Positions 19,278 to 29,783 are shown, counted from the first letter of the stretch. The stretch: DNA of 64,000 nucleotides from Halomonas caseinilytica (GCF_001662305.1 NZ_BDEP01000007.1:140961-204960); one strand, 5' to 3'. Translations and numbers: made by a program. Notes: a model not told the origin generated them from the letters alone.

Positions 19278-20329
19278 GGACGCTCCTCGGATTCGACCGC
19301 CGTCGACTCGAACCAGTGCGTCGGCGCACCGCGCGCCTCGGCGATCGCCTCGGCGAGTTCGGTGACGGCCATGGCATACAGGTAACTGTGGTTGTAGCGG
19401 GTAATGACGTAGAAGTTATCGAGACCGAGGCGATAACGGTAACTGCCATCGGCCTGCTCCAGCGCCAGCGGAATCACCCGAGTATCCGAGGGCAACGGCG
19501 CCACCGGCGTGATGCCGGCCTCGCGCAGTCGATCGACCGAGACATAGGGCTTGCGCGCCTGATTGAAGTCGAGATCGGCGGGCGGTTCAGCTGGCCCTTC
19601 GGCATTCCGATAGATCGGGGCATCGCCCTGCCAGCGATGCTTAGCGAAATAGTTGCCGACACTGCCGATGGCATCCACCGGGTCGGTCCACAGATTACGC
19701 GCTCCGTCGCCATCGAAGTCCACCGCGTAGGCGCGATAGCTGGTGGGAATGAACTGCGGATAGCCCATGGCGCCGGCATAGGAGCCTTCGAGATCGCCCG
19801 GCTCGACATCCTGCTCATAGGCGATCTCCAGAAAGGCGGCCAACTCGCCGCGGAAGAAATCGCCTCGGGTGTCATGGTGGAACGCCAGCGTCGAGAGCGA
19901 ATCCAGCACGCGATGATGTCCTGTCACCTCTCCATAACGCGTCTCGACACCAAGAATGGCCGCGATGATCTCGGGCGGCACCTGGTAGTCGTGCTCTGCG
20001 CGTTCAAAGGCATCACGATGCTGTTCGATGAAGCGCACGCCCTTGGCAACACGTGCCTCGTCCAGGAAAATATCGCGATATTCGTGCCATACCAGATGGT
20101 GCTCCGCCGCACCGGACATGGCATCCAGCACTTCCTGGCTGAAATCCGCCTCGCCCATGGCCTTTTCCAGCCAGGCTCGGTCGACGCCCTCGGCGCTCAC
20201 CTCGTCGACCAGCCGCTTGACCTCGCCATTCCGCGGGTCGAAGTCTCCAGCCAGCGCCGTGGCACTGGCCAGCATCAGGCAGCCACTCGCCATCAGGATC
20301 CGTCCCACGCTCCGTGACGTCCTCGTCAT
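19274..20329 (-). CDS. mltB: Membrane-associated lytic murein transglycosylase B
   Basis: This 351-residue exported enzyme cuts glycan strands to 1,6-anhydro-MurNAc. The N-terminal signal segment ends near ALAGDF. The catalytic Glu is in AAILGVETRYGE. Further family signatures are GDFFRGELAAFL, GSYAGAMGYPQFIPTSYRAY and DAIGSVGNYFAKHRW. No clear lipobox is seen (SGCLML is present, so lipidation at that Cys is possible but not clear). It lies in the elongation cluster between rodA and rlpA. Confidence 0.93.
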   Translation of the reverse strand: MTRTSRSVGRILMASGCLMLASATALAGDFDPRNGEVKRLVDEVSAEGVDRAWLEKAMGEADFSQEVLDAMSGAAEHHLVWHEYRDIFLDEARVAKGVRFIEQHRDAFERAEHDYQVPPEIIAAILGVETRYGEVTGHHRVLDSLSTLAFHHDTRGDFFRGELAAFLEIAYEQDVEPGDLEGSYAGAMGYPQFIPTSYRAYAVDFDGDGARNLWTDPVDAIGSVGNYFAKHRWQGDAPIYRNAEGPAEPPADLDFNQARKPYVSVDRLREAGITPVAPLPSDTRVIPLALEQADGSYRYRLGLDNFYVITRYNHSYLYAMAVTELAEAIAEARGAPTHWFESTAVESEERP

Positions 20330-20402
20330 CGTCTCTTCTCCTTGAACCCTGAACCCACGCCTGCGCTCGTCGACTGTTCAGACAACACCGATCAGGCAAC
20401 GC

Positions 20403-21563
20403 CTAGCGCGGCAGCAGACGGCGATGCGCATGAATCGCCATGAGAATACCGAAACCGGCCAGCAAGGTCACGCTGGAGGTTCCACCGAAACTGACCAGTG
20501 GCAGCGGCACGCCGACCACCGGCAGGATACCGCTCACCATGCCGATATTGACGAAGACATAGATGAAGAATGTCAGGATGATGCTCCCGGCCAGCAGGCG
20601 CCCGAAGGTCTCCTGCGCCGTGCCCGCCAGCCACAGCCCGCGGCAGACGATCAGCAGATAGAGGAAGATGAAGGCCAGCATGCCCACCAGGCCGAATTCT
20701 TCGCCCAGTACCGCCACGATGAAGTCAGTATGACGCTCTGGCAGAAACTCCAGCTGCGACTGGGTACCGTGCAGCCATCCCTTGCCCCAGAGCCCACCGC
20801 TACCGAGTGCAGTGGTCGACTGGATGATGTTCCAGCCGGCGCCGAGCGGGTCGGTCTCGGGAGACAGGAAGGTCAATACGCGCTGGCGCTGATAGTTGTG
20901 CATGTTCATCCACAGCAAGGGCAACGCGGCGGCAGCCAGCAGGATCAGACCGAAGATGATGCGCCAGGAAAGCCCCGCCAGCAGGATCACGAAGATCGCC
21001 GCCGTGGCCACCAACAACGAGGTGCCAAGATCGGGCTGCCGCGCGATCAGCAGCACCGGCCCCCCGATCAGCAGGGCGCACACCACCAGCTCCCGCCATC
21101 CTGGCGGCAAGGGGCGTCGACTCAGCCAGGCCGCGACCATCAACGGCATCGCCAGCTTCATCATCTCCGAGGGCTGGAAGCGGATCACGCCGGGGATCTC
21201 CAGCCAGCGCTGGGCTCCCATGCCCATGTCACCCATGACTTCCACCGCTACCAGCATCAACACGCCCACCAGGTAGGCCGGCAATGCCCAGCGATACAAG
21301 GTGGCCGGAGAGAACTGAGCGATCACCACCATTACCCCCAAGGCCACGCCGAAACGCAGCCCCTGGGCAATCACCATGTCGAGATTCTGCCCACTGGCAC
21401 TATAGAGCACCACCAGCCCCGAGAGCATCAACAGCAGCAGCAATCCCAGCAGCCAGGGATCCAGGTGGATACGTTCCCACAGGCTGCGCCGACGCGACAT
21501 GCCGCTGCGTGGCGGACGAACGGGGTGACCACGCATGCCCATGGGTAGATCGAACCTCGCCAT
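20403..21563 (-). CDS. rodA: Rod-shape-determining peptidoglycan glycosyltransferase RodA
   Basis: This 386-residue SEDS protein with about ten hydrophobic segments polymerises glycan strands with PBP2 in the elongasome. Signatures are WLEIPGVIRFQPSEMMKLA, QPDLGTSLLV and the C-terminal GGTSSVTLLAGFGILM. The start at 21563 has AAGGAG upstream and begins 1 base after the mrdA stop. The frame is open 19 codons further upstream inside mrdA, but without support. Confidence 0.95.
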   Translation of the reverse strand: MARFDLPMGMRGHPVRPPRSGMSRRRSLWERIHLDPWLLGLLLLLMLSGLVVLYSASGQNLDMVIAQGLRFGVALGVMVVIAQFSPATLYRWALPAYLVGVLMLVAVEVMGDMGMGAQRWLEIPGVIRFQPSEMMKLAMPLMVAAWLSRRPLPPGWRELVVCALLIGGPVLLIARQPDLGTSLLVATAAIFVILLAGLSWRIIFGLILLAAAALPLLWMNMHNYQRQRVLTFLSPETDPLGAGWNIIQSTTALGSGGLWGKGWLHGTQSQLEFLPERHTDFIVAVLGEEFGLVGMLAFIFLYLLIVCRGLWLAGTAQETFGRLLAGSIILTFFIYVFVNIGMVSGILPVVGVPLPLVSFGGTSSVTLLAGFGILMAIHAHRRLLPR

Positions 21564-21564
21564 T

Positions 21565-23460
21565 TCAGTCTCCTTGCGCCTCGTCACCCTCGGCCTTGTC
21601 GTCCGCGGCGTCACCGCCATGACGCTCGAGCAGCCAGAAATCGGTCATGGCGCGCGCCAGGCCGGCAGCATGGCTACTGCCGCCCCCCGCGTTCTCGACG
21701 ATCACCGACACGGCGATCTGCGGATCCTCCACCGGTGCGAACGCCATGAAAAGCGCATGGTCGCGCAACCGTTCCTTGAGTTCTTCAGCGTTGTACTTCT
21801 CGTCCTGGCCCAGCGAGAACACCTGAGCGGTGCCCGACTTGCCCGCCATGCGATACTCCAGCCCTCTGCCGCTGCGGCGTGCCGTTCCCTCATTGCCGGA
21901 CATCACCTTCTCCATGCCCGAAAACACCCGGTCCCACCAGTTCTCGTTGTTGACCTGGATATCCGGTGGCGTATCCGGCAAGTCGGTCGGCACCGGCTCA
22001 TCGCCGACCTCGAGGGCCAAGCGCGGGCGGACCCAGTCCCCGCGATTGGCCAGCACTGCCGTGGCGGTCGCCAGCTGCAGGGGCGTAATCTGCAGATAGC
22101 CTTGACCGATGCCTACCGACAGCGTCTCGCCTGGATACCACGACTGATTGAAACGCTCTTTTTTCCACTCACGGGAGGGCAGCAAGGCAGCTCCCTGCCC
22201 ATATACGTCATAGGCGGTGCGCTGGCCGAAACCGAAACGGGCCAGGTTGTCGTGGATCCGATCGATGCCCAGATCATGGGCCAGGGAGTAGAAATAGGTG
22301 TTGTTGGACACCTCCAGGGCACGCTCGAGATCCACGCGCCCGTGCCCCCAGCGCAGCCAGTTGCGATAACGACGATCATCGTTGGGCAACTCATAGTAGC
22401 CGGGATCGTAGATCGTCTCTTCCGGAGTAATCACGCCCTCTCGCAAGCCGGCCATGGCCATGAACGGCTTGATCGTCGAGCCGGCCGGATAGCTGCCACG
22501 AGCGGCGCGATTGAACAGCGGCAGGTCGAGATCCTGCTGCAGGGCGCGATAGGAGGCCACATCAATGCCGGTGACGAACTGGTTGCTGTCGAAGCCGGGG
22601 ACCGAGGCCATGGCCAGGATTTCGCCGGTCTGCGGGGCGATGGCCACGATGGCGCCACGCCGTCCGTCCAGCAGGTCGACAGCCAGTTTCTGGAGCGGCT
22701 TGTCCAGGGTCAGCGTCAGATCCTTGCCGGGTACCGGATCGGTATGATCCAGCTCCCTCAGGACACGGCCACGCGCATTGGTCTCGACCTTGCGCAGGCC
22801 AGCCTGCCCATGGAGCTCCTTCTCGTAGAAGTTCTCGACGCCAGTCTTGCCGATGAAATGGGTGCCGGCATAGTTGCCGCTGTCCAGGTGCTCGAGCTCT
22901 TCGGCATTGATACGCCCGACATACCCCAAGGCGTGAGACAGCAAGTCGGCATCCGGGTAATAGCGTAGCAACTGCGCTTCCACCTCGACGCCGGGCAGGC
23001 GGTAACGATTCACCGCCAGACGGGCGATCTGCTTTTCGGTCAGGTCGCTCATCAACAGTGCCGGCTGGAAAGGACGCTGGCGCTGGCGTGAACGCTCGCG
23101 AAAGGCCTCGACCTCTTCATCGGGCAGATCGAGCAGGTCGACCAGCAGCGAGAGCGTCTCGTCCAGGTCATCGACCCGCTCACGCACCAGGGTCAGGTTG
23201 TAGGTAGGACGATTCTCGGCCAGCAACTGGCCGTTGCGATCATAAATGAGGCCACGGGTCGGCGGCAGCGGCTCGACACGCACCCGATTCTTCTCGGACC
23301 GAGTGGTGAAGACCTCGTGCTGCACCACCTGCAGATAGAACAGGCGCGCGGCCAGTCCCCCGCTCAGGAGAATGACCACGACCACCGCCAGCAAGGCTCG
23401 CATGCGGAAGACGCGAAGTTCCTGTTCGGGATTCTTCAGGGTGTCGCGTTGCTGACGCAT
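21565..23460 (-). CDS. mrdA: Penicillin-binding protein 2 (elongation transpeptidase)
   Basis: This is a 631-residue inner-membrane protein with one N-terminal TM helix (LLAVVVVILLSGGLAARLFY). The PBP dimerisation/allosteric domain follows (PPTRGLIYDRNGQLLAENRP). The transpeptidase domain has the Ser in PAGSTIKPFM (SxxK), SNN in LEVSNNTYF, and KSGTAQ. It cross-links new peptidoglycan on the side wall and works with RodA, encoded directly downstream. Confidence 0.96.
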   Translation of the reverse strand: MRQQRDTLKNPEQELRVFRMRALLAVVVVILLSGGLAARLFYLQVVQHEVFTTRSEKNRVRVEPLPPTRGLIYDRNGQLLAENRPTYNLTLVRERVDDLDETLSLLVDLLDLPDEEVEAFRERSRQRQRPFQPALLMSDLTEKQIARLAVNRYRLPGVEVEAQLLRYYPDADLLSHALGYVGRINAEELEHLDSGNYAGTHFIGKTGVENFYEKELHGQAGLRKVETNARGRVLRELDHTDPVPGKDLTLTLDKPLQKLAVDLLDGRRGAIVAIAPQTGEILAMASVPGFDSNQFVTGIDVASYRALQQDLDLPLFNRAARGSYPAGSTIKPFMAMAGLREGVITPEETIYDPGYYELPNDDRRYRNWLRWGHGRVDLERALEVSNNTYFYSLAHDLGIDRIHDNLARFGFGQRTAYDVYGQGAALLPSREWKKERFNQSWYPGETLSVGIGQGYLQITPLQLATATAVLANRGDWVRPRLALEVGDEPVPTDLPDTPPDIQVNNENWWDRVFSGMEKVMSGNEGTARRSGRGLEYRMAGKSGTAQVFSLGQDEKYNAEELKERLRDHALFMAFAPVEDPQIAVSVIVENAGGGSSHAAGLARAMTDFWLLERHGGDAADDKAEGDEAQGD

Positions 23461-23493
23461 GCTCGGTGCTGCCCTCGGGACACTTGGGATCGC

Positions 23494-23961
23494 TCAACGG
23501 TGATAGGGATGGCCGACCATCAGGGTCCAGGCACGGTACAGCTGTTCCGCCAGCAGGATTCGCACCAATGGGTGCGGCAGGGTCAAGGGAGACAGCGACC
23601 AACGCTGGTCGGCCTGGGCGGAAAGCGAGGGGTCCAGCCCTTCCGGGCCTCCGACCAACAGCGCTACATCCCGCCCCTCGAGACGCCAGCGCTCGGTCTG
23701 CTCGGCGAGCTGCTCGGTGCTCCAGGCCCGGCCGCCCACCTCAAGGGCCACGCGGTACTCATCACCCTTGAGGCGGGCACGGATACGTTCGGCCTCGAGG
23801 GCCACGGCCCGGCGGGTATCGGCATTCTTGCCCCGGGCACCGGGCGAGATCTCCTCGATCTCGAGGGCGAAATCCCGCGGCAGGCGTTTGCGGTATTCCT
23901 CGACCCCCCGCGTCACCCAGTCCGGCATACGGGTCCCCACTGCCAGCAGACGGACCCTCAT
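23494..23961 (-). CDS. rlmH: 23S rRNA (pseudouridine1915-N3)-methyltransferase RlmH
   Basis: This 155-residue SPOUT methyltransferase has the SAM-binding stretch [15 protein letters not shown] and the knot segment [20 protein letters not shown]. It ends in the conserved GHPYHR. Its start overlaps the rsfS stop by 4 bases. It methylates a pseudouridine in helix 69 of 23S rRNA. Confidence 0.96.
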   Translation of the reverse strand: MRVRLLAVGTRMPDWVTRGVEEYRKRLPRDFALEIEEISPGARGKNADTRRAVALEAERIRARLKGDEYRVALEVGGRAWSTEQLAEQTERWRLEGRDVALLVGGPEGLDPSLSAQADQRWSLSPLTLPHPLVRILLAEQLYRAWTLMVGHPYHR

Positions 23962-24329
23962 GAAGTGCCGTGCGCCTCTTCCTCCAGGGGTTCGAGACCG
24001 TCCGAGGGCAGATCCGCCCAGAGACGCTCCAGGTCATAGAGCGCCCGGGTCTCGGGCATCATCAGATGCACCACCACATCCCCCAGGTCCACCAGCACCC
24101 ACTCGGCGCCGCTTTCTCCCTCGACACCGAGCGGCGGCACGCCACTTTCCTTGGCGGTCTGGATCAGGTTGTCGGCGAGAGCAGCGAGATGGCGGTTGGA
24201 CGTGCCACTGGCCACTACCATCAGTTCCGTTACGCTGGTCAATCGAGAGACATCGAGTTGCACGATGTCCCGGGCCTTGAGTTCCTCCAGCGCGTCCATC
24301 ACCAGAGTCTTGAGTGCGTCGATGTGCAT
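23958..24329 (-). CDS. rsfS: Ribosomal silencing factor RsfS
   Basis: This 123-residue protein binds ribosomal protein uL14 and keeps the 30S subunit off the 50S during starvation. Core motifs are [42 protein letters not shown] and YDLERLW. The start MHIDALK at 24329 matches the usual family N-terminus (MQxxxL). An ATG at 24365 adds 12 residues. Both have weak Shine-Dalgarno spacing, so the start is uncertain. The rsfS-rlmH pair is the standard order. Confidence 0.92.
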   Translation of the reverse strand: MHIDALKTLVMDALEELKARDIVQLDVSRLTSVTELMVVASGTSNRHLAALADNLIQTAKESGVPPLGVEGESGAEWVLVDLGDVVVHLMMPETRALYDLERLWADLPSDGLEPLEEEAHGTS

Positions 24330-24465
24330 ACCCTTCGTGTCTGCCCTCGTCAGCGGGGAATTCATCTTTCCATTGTACCGACTCACGGCCAGCATGGCAG
24401 CGCCCGACAACCGAAACACACGAAATTCGTGCCCGGCAGGGCCACGGAGCCGTCGTCCGGCTGCC

Positions 24466-25155
24466 TCAGCCGCCTTCTCTGCCCGCTTCCCGATACAGCC
24501 CATGCGCCAGCACATGCGACTCCACCGCCTCGGGCAGCAAATAGCGAACGCTTTCGCCACAGGCCAGGCGGCGCCTCACCTCGGTGGCGGAAATGGCCAT
24601 GCGCGACGGCAGCGTCAGCCTGAGCAGCCGACCATGCGGCTCGGCCATCAGTCCGGCGACCTCATCGACCTCGCGACCGACCACCAGTTCCTCGAGCGCC
24701 TCGCCAAGCGGTGCGTCATGGTCCGGGCGATCGACCACCACCAGATGTGCCAGCTCGAAGAGCCGGTGTGGTTGACGCCACTCGGGCAAGCGCATGAAGG
24801 CATCGTGCCCCAGCGCCATGACCAGTCGCGCTTCGGGGCCATAGGCCTCGCGAAGCTCGGCCAGGGTATCGGCACTATAGGAGGGGCCGTGGCGGGAGAA
24901 CTCTCGAGCGTCGGCAAGAAGCCCCGGCGTATCGCCGATCCCCAGTCGCAGCAGCGCCAGGCGATCCTCCGGCGCTACCTGGGGCGCATCGCGCAAGGGC
25001 GAGCGGGCCGCCGGCACCATGTGCACGCGATCCAGCGCCAGCATCTCGCGCAGCTCGACGGCGCAGCGGAGATGGCCGAGGTGCACCGGGTCGAAGGTGC
25101 CGCCCAGCATGGCGATGCGGGGCGGCCGTCGCGCCTCAGCTACGGATCTGGCCAT
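24466..25155 (-). CDS. nadD: Nicotinate-nucleotide adenylyltransferase
   Basis: This 229-residue enzyme adenylylates nicotinate mononucleotide in NAD synthesis. The nucleotidyltransferase motif is [12 protein letters not shown], and [10 protein letters not shown] lies near the C-terminus. Its first 20 bases overlap the end of proA, so translation is probably coupled. Confidence 0.95.
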   Translation of the reverse strand: MARSVAEARRPPRIAMLGGTFDPVHLGHLRCAVELREMLALDRVHMVPAARSPLRDAPQVAPEDRLALLRLGIGDTPGLLADAREFSRHGPSYSADTLAELREAYGPEARLVMALGHDAFMRLPEWRQPHRLFELAHLVVVDRPDHDAPLGEALEELVVGREVDEVAGLMAEPHGRLLRLTLPSRMAISATEVRRRLACGESVRYLLPEAVESHVLAHGLYREAGREGG

Positions 25156-26449
25156 CGCCGAACACCACGTACTTGCGTGTGGTCAGACCCTCGAGCCCCA
25201 CCGGGCCTCGAGCATGCAGCCGATCAGTGGAGATGCCGATCTCGGCCCCCAGACCATACTCGAACCCATCGGCGAAGCGAGTGGAGGCATTGACGATCAC
25301 CGAACTGGAATCGACCTCGGTCATGAAACGCCGGGCCAGGCTGTAGTTCTCGGTGACGATCGCATCGGTGTGGCGCGAACCGTAACGTTCGATATGCGCC
25401 ATGGCCTCCTCGACGCCATCGACCACGCGAATGGCCAGCACCGGGGCCAGGTATTCGGCCTCCCAATCGGCCTCGCTGGCCGGCACGACGCCATCACCGA
25501 GGATCGCACGGGTTCGCTCGCACCCCCTCAGCTCGACGCCATGCTCGGCATAGGCCGAGGCCAGCCGGGGCAGCAGCGATGCGGCGAGCGGCTCGTCGAC
25601 CAGCAATGTTTCCAGGGTATTGCAGGTGCCGTAGCGCTGGGTCTTGGCATTGACAGCGATGGCCAGAGCCTTCTCGAGATCGGCGCTGGCGTCGAGATAG
25701 ACATGGCAGACGCCGTCAAGATGCTTGATCACCGGCACGCTGGCTTCACGCGTGATTCGCTCGATCAGCGACTTGCCACCGCGCGGAATGATCACGTCGA
25801 CGTACTCCGGCATGCTGATCAGGCGGCCCACGGCGGCACGGTCCGTGGTCGCCACGACCTGCACCGCAGCCGACGGCAGCCCCGCCTCGTCGAGCCCACG
25901 GCGAATGCACTCGGCGATGGCGGCATTGGACTCGCTGGCCTCTGAGCCACCACGTAGAATGCAGGCGTTGCCGGACTTGAGGCACAAACTGGCTGCCTCC
26001 AGGGTGACGTTGGGGCGCGATTCGTAGATGATACCGATCACGCCGAGCGGCACGCGCATCTGTCCGACCTGGATGCCGCTGGGCTGCGCGCGCAGGCCAT
26101 CGATCTCGCCGACCGGGTCCGGCAGTGCCGCCACTTGGGCGAGCCCGTCGATCATGCCCTGCAGACGGGCATCGTCGAGCGCCAGCCGATCGAGCAGGGC
26201 GGCATCCAGGCCATTGGCCCGCCCCCGGTCCAGGTCCCGTGCGTTGGCAGCCAGCACCTCGGCCCGAGCGGCCTCCAGATGACGGGCCATGGCAGCCAGC
26301 GCCGCGTTCTTGGAGGCCGTGTCGACGCGCCGCATGGCGGTGGCGGCATGGCGGGCAGCTTGCCCGAGACGTTGCATGTAGGCCTCGACATCGTCGATGC
26401 CCTCGGCCCCGGCGGTGCCGATAACGGAGTGTGTGGCGTGCGCAGTCAT
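25136..26449 (-). CDS. proA: Gamma-glutamyl phosphate reductase
   Basis: This 437-residue enzyme, step two of proline synthesis, reduces gamma-glutamyl phosphate to the semialdehyde. The catalytic Cys is in [15 protein letters not shown]. Other signatures are [27 protein letters not shown] and [15 protein letters not shown]. The start at 26449 has AGGAG about 11 bases upstream. proB is not adjacent. This is the first gene of the minus-strand cluster running to lipB, divergent from the membrane gene at 26540. Confidence 0.95.
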   Translation of the reverse strand: MTAHATHSVIGTAGAEGIDDVEAYMQRLGQAARHAATAMRRVDTASKNAALAAMARHLEAARAEVLAANARDLDRGRANGLDAALLDRLALDDARLQGMIDGLAQVAALPDPVGEIDGLRAQPSGIQVGQMRVPLGVIGIIYESRPNVTLEAASLCLKSGNACILRGGSEASESNAAIAECIRRGLDEAGLPSAAVQVVATTDRAAVGRLISMPEYVDVIIPRGGKSLIERITREASVPVIKHLDGVCHVYLDASADLEKALAIAVNAKTQRYGTCNTLETLLVDEPLAASLLPRLASAYAEHGVELRGCERTRAILGDGVVPASEADWEAEYLAPVLAIRVVDGVEEAMAHIERYGSRHTDAIVTENYSLARRFMTEVDSSSVIVNASTRFADGFEYGLGAEIGISTDRLHARGPVGLEGLTTRKYVVFGDGQIRS

Positions 26450-26539
26450 GCCGTAGAGTATCTCCTGAAGGGGATCTGCCGCGAAGGCGGCCACGCCCCT
26501 GGTCAAGTCGAATCGGGAAGGAGCCCATACTAAGTCACC

Positions 26540-27409
26540 ATGCGGAGCATGTACAAAACCGGCCTGTTGCGGATCAACCTGCTGGTCGCGGCGATCCTCA
26601 TCGCCCTGCGAGCTATCACCGCCGACGTGGCAGTCGATGCCGCCTTGCTGTGGGCAATGACGGCCTGGCTGGCAGTCACCGCCATGCGCCTGACACTTCG
26701 CCACCGGCGATTCACCGCCACGCTGTGGCAATTGTTGCCCGGTCTCTTGCTGGCCGCCCTGCTCTGGACGACACCGGAACGCCATGTCACCTGGCTATGG
26801 GCCTGGGCCATACTGCTGATGTGGCCGCAGCCCCCCTGGATGCTGGTGCTTCACGGTGTACTGGCGGCCGTGACCTGGTACGCCCAGCACGACGTGCTGA
26901 GAGACGAGCCATGGTGGCTGGTGGGCCTGTTGCTGGCCGGCTTGATGGTGCTTGGCCTATCACGCTCCAGGGCGCTTCAGGCGTGGCGCTTCGCGGCGCG
27001 CCACCGGGCCAGCCTGATCGCCGGCTGGCCGCTCTGGCCACGCGCCCAGCTCGAGCGCGACCTGGACCGCGAACGCCGGCGCGCGACCCGCGAGTCGGTC
27101 CATGCCGAACTGCTGCTGCTGCGCTTGCCGCCGCGGCGCCTGTTTCCGCTGGCCGGACGGCTGCGCCATCACCTTCAACGCTTCGAAAACTGCTATCGTC
27201 TCGATCGGGGCACGCTCGGCATCCTGCTGATCAGTCGCGATGCCGAGCAGTCGGCACAACGCCGACAGCGTCTGCTCGACGCCCTGGAACCCCAGGTCAA
27301 GGCCCGAGCCATTCCGTTGCCCTATCTGGTGTCGCTGACCACCGAGCAGCACGCCCTGTCTCGCCAGTCGCCCCCATTATGGATCAAGGAGAGCGCGACG
27401 AATGCCTGA
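26540..27409 (+). CDS. Membrane protein with degenerate GGDEF-like C-terminal domain (first of a pair)
   Basis: This is a 289-residue protein. Residues 1-145 hold about five hydrophobic segments ([42 protein letters not shown]). A cytoplasmic region follows, starting with Arg-rich helices. The end, [15 protein letters not shown] through [19 protein letters not shown], has the strand-helix pattern of a GGDEF domain, but the signature is replaced by RGTLG, so no cyclase activity is expected. Its stop overlaps the start of the next gene by 8 bases. No better family match was recognised. Confidence 0.55.
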   Translation: MRSMYKTGLLRINLLVAAILIALRAITADVAVDAALLWAMTAWLAVTAMRLTLRHRRFTATLWQLLPGLLLAALLWTTPERHVTWLWAWAILLMWPQPPWMLVLHGVLAAVTWYAQHDVLRDEPWWLVGLLLAGLMVLGLSRSRALQAWRFAARHRASLIAGWPLWPRAQLERDLDRERRRATRESVHAELLLLRLPPRRLFPLAGRLRHHLQRFENCYRLDRGTLGILLISRDAEQSAQRRQRLLDALEPQVKARAIPLPYLVSLTTEQHALSRQSPPLWIKESATNA

Positions 27410-28352
27410 CATCGAGCCGCGCCAGACCCGCCACCGGCCGCTGACCCTGGTACTGGCCATCGGCACCTTGCTGCTGCTGGGCCAGTCCCTGTGGTTCTAT
27501 CTGGCAGGCGAATATCAGCGCATGCCTCTGCCCGCCCTGCTGGCACCGATCATGCTGATGGCGACCCTGCTCGCTTCCCTGGGCGGAGGACATGCCCGCA
27601 CCGCCGCCTACATGGTCCTGATCTGCGGCTTTTTGTTGATCGCGGCAGAGCTGCCCCGCCCCGCCGGCCTGCCGGCTCTCTGGATCGGCCTGCCGCCGGT
27701 TCTCGCCTTGCTGCTACTCCCGCTGGTCCCCGCCATACTGCTCAACCTCGGCCTGGCACCCGTCTGGATGGCCCTGCTGGACAACCCCCGCCCCGATGCC
27801 GATGTTCTACTGGCCTATCTGAGCCTGGTGGCCATGGCCACGCTGGCTTCCTGGGGACGCTTGCGCCAACAGGCGCTGCTGCGGGCCACCGACCCCTGGG
27901 ATCCGGAATGCCGGGCCGTCAGCCGCAGCCACCTCCATGAGCGCCTGGCCGGCGAGCTCGACCGCACCGAGCTGCTCGGCCAGTCCTTGTCCGTCCTGCT
28001 GATCCACCTGCCGCAACTGGAGATCGCCGACGAGCAGTTCGGCCCCAAGGCCCGCCAAGCACTGCTCGATGCCCTGTGCGAGACCGCCGCCGGGCGCTGT
28101 CGCGCCCACGACATCCTGGGCCGCGCCGGGGACAGCGTCTTCTGGCTCGTCATGCCGAACACGACCGAGAGTGGCGCCCTGCTGGTGCAACAGCGCCTGT
28201 CCCGCGCCTTCGAGCCGATCATACTGGTGGAAACCGGACCGCTGGAAACTCGCACCCGGCTCGTCATGCGCCATGCCGGGGAAGACCAGTCGTCTTTCGA
28301 ACATCGTCTGCACACCGCCACCCGCCGCCTGACGACCACTCGGGATTCCTGA
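27402..28352 (+). CDS. Membrane protein with degenerate GGDEF-like domain (second of a pair)
   Basis: This is a 316-residue protein. Roughly five TM segments occupy residues 15-155 (LTLVLAIGTLLLLGQSLWFY, LLLPLVPAILLNLGLAPVWM). A C-terminal domain laid out like a diguanylate cyclase follows: AVSRSHLHERLAGELDRTEL, LSVLLIHLPQLEIADEQFG (the DxDxFK-equivalent without Asp), and LGRAGDSVFWLVMPNT, where RAGDSVF replaces R-GGDEF. Active-site residues are therefore lost. AAGGAG lies 10 bases before the ATG. It shares its architecture with the gene before it, suggesting duplication and a two-subunit membrane sensor. Function unknown. Confidence 0.6.
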   Translation: MPDIEPRQTRHRPLTLVLAIGTLLLLGQSLWFYLAGEYQRMPLPALLAPIMLMATLLASLGGGHARTAAYMVLICGFLLIAAELPRPAGLPALWIGLPPVLALLLLPLVPAILLNLGLAPVWMALLDNPRPDADVLLAYLSLVAMATLASWGRLRQQALLRATDPWDPECRAVSRSHLHERLAGELDRTELLGQSLSVLLIHLPQLEIADEQFGPKARQALLDALCETAAGRCRAHDILGRAGDSVFWLVMPNTTESGALLVQQRLSRAFEPIILVETGPLETRTRLVMRHAGEDQSSFEHRLHTATRRLTTTRDS

Positions 28353-28367
28353 TTCACGGAGACCGCC

Positions 28368-29771
28368 TTGAACCTGACCGACGCCCTCTACCAGCTCTCC
28401 CCCTCGCCCCCTGTGTTGCTGCTGATCGTCGCCGGCATCGCGCTGATGGAGTCGCTGGCCCTGGTCGGCCTGCTGGTGCCCGGCGTGGTCCTGATCACCG
28501 CCGTTGCCTCCATGGCCGGCCATCAGGAAATCTCCGTGACACTGGTCATTCTCGCGGCTTTTCTCGGCGCCGTGGCCGGTGACGGGCTCAGCTTCTGGCT
28601 CGGCTACGCCCAGCGCGAAAGAGTCGCCACCTTCTGGCCTCTCTCGCGCCATCCGGAGTGGCTCGCACACGGCGCGCGCTTCTTCCGTACGCATGGCTCC
28701 TTCTCGGTCTTCCTGGGACGCTTCGTTGGCCCGGTGCGTCCCATCATCCCGATGATCGCCGGCATGCTGCACATGCCTCCTCGCACCTTCACCTGGGCCA
28801 ACCTGATATCGGCGGCCCTGTGGGCTCCGGCCTATGTACTTCCCGGCTACCTGCTCGGCCACGCCTGGCAACGACTACCGGGACTGCCCGAGGGGCTCAG
28901 GTCCTGGCTGGCCGGACTCGGCGTGCTGGTCGTGGCGCTGGCCCTGACCTTCTCCTGGCTGCGCCACCAGACCTACCGCGACGGCCATGTCTATCGCATC
29001 CTGGCCTGGCTGTCTCGGCGCCATGCCCTGGGGCGCATGATCTGGCGACTCCTGTCTCTTCAACGCGACCGGGATCCTCCCCTGGCCTCCTGGCTGTTGC
29101 TGCTTTCATCGCTCGCCGCCCTCTCGGCCTGGACCCTGGTGGTTCTGCAGCATGATGGGCCGATGGCCATGGATCAGCGTCTCAACAACCTGATCGACAC
29201 CATGACGATACCCGGCCTGACTCGATTCGGTCACATCCTGGGAGATGTCGGCGACCTCTTCGGCATTGTCGCCCTGCTGCTGCCCTGGGCACTCTGGTGG
29301 CTATGGAAACGACGCTGGGACATTCTGGGCCACGTCGGCGGCGGCCTGCTCGGCATCGCCCTGCTCAACACCCTGGGCAAGACCCTGACCGCCCGCCCCC
29401 GTCCGCTGACACCAGACTTCCTCGTGGGGTCGATGTCCTACCCCAGCGCCCATACTTCCACGGCCGTTGTGCTGTTCGGGATGACCGCCGCCTTCATCGC
29501 TCGGGAACTGCCAACAAGCCAGCGTTTCTGGGCCTACTGGGGAGCGATCGCCATCATCGTGCCCATGGCCCTCTCCCGGCTGGTGATCGGCGTACACTGG
29601 CTCAGCGACCTGATCGGCGGCGCCTTGCTGGGACTGGTGGTCTGCGCCCTGGTCCAGCTTGCCTGGCAGCGCCAGGAACGGCCCCGGCTCTCGCCCTGCC
29701 CCTGGTGGGCGCTGGGAGCCGCATCCCTGGCGCTCTGCGCGGCACGGGTGGCCTGGCTGGGGCCAGCGTAA
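28368..29771 (+). CDS. Fused DedA-family / PAP2-phosphatase membrane protein
   Basis: This is a 467-residue inner-membrane protein. Residues 1-200 are DedA/VTT-like (LVGLLVPGVVLITAVASMAG, GRFVGPVRPIIPMIAGMLHM). Residues about 260-450 form a type 2 phosphatidic-acid phosphatase with all three motifs: KTLTARPRP, SYPSAHTS and SRLVIGVHWLSD. A related fusion (LssY/YabI-like) is known in gammaproteobacteria. Plausible roles are recycling of undecaprenyl-PP or lipid phosphate and lipid flipping. The start is TTG with GGAG 6 bases upstream; no nearby ATG fits. Confidence 0.88.
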   Translation: MNLTDALYQLSPSPPVLLLIVAGIALMESLALVGLLVPGVVLITAVASMAGHQEISVTLVILAAFLGAVAGDGLSFWLGYAQRERVATFWPLSRHPEWLAHGARFFRTHGSFSVFLGRFVGPVRPIIPMIAGMLHMPPRTFTWANLISAALWAPAYVLPGYLLGHAWQRLPGLPEGLRSWLAGLGVLVVALALTFSWLRHQTYRDGHVYRILAWLSRRHALGRMIWRLLSLQRDRDPPLASWLLLLSSLAALSAWTLVVLQHDGPMAMDQRLNNLIDTMTIPGLTRFGHILGDVGDLFGIVALLLPWALWWLWKRRWDILGHVGGGLLGIALLNTLGKTLTARPRPLTPDFLVGSMSYPSAHTSTAVVLFGMTAAFIARELPTSQRFWAYWGAIAIIVPMALSRLVIGVHWLSDLIGGALLGLVVCALVQLAWQRQERPRLSPCPWWALGAASLALCAARVAWLGPA

Positions 29772-29783
29772 ACAACGTCCGGG

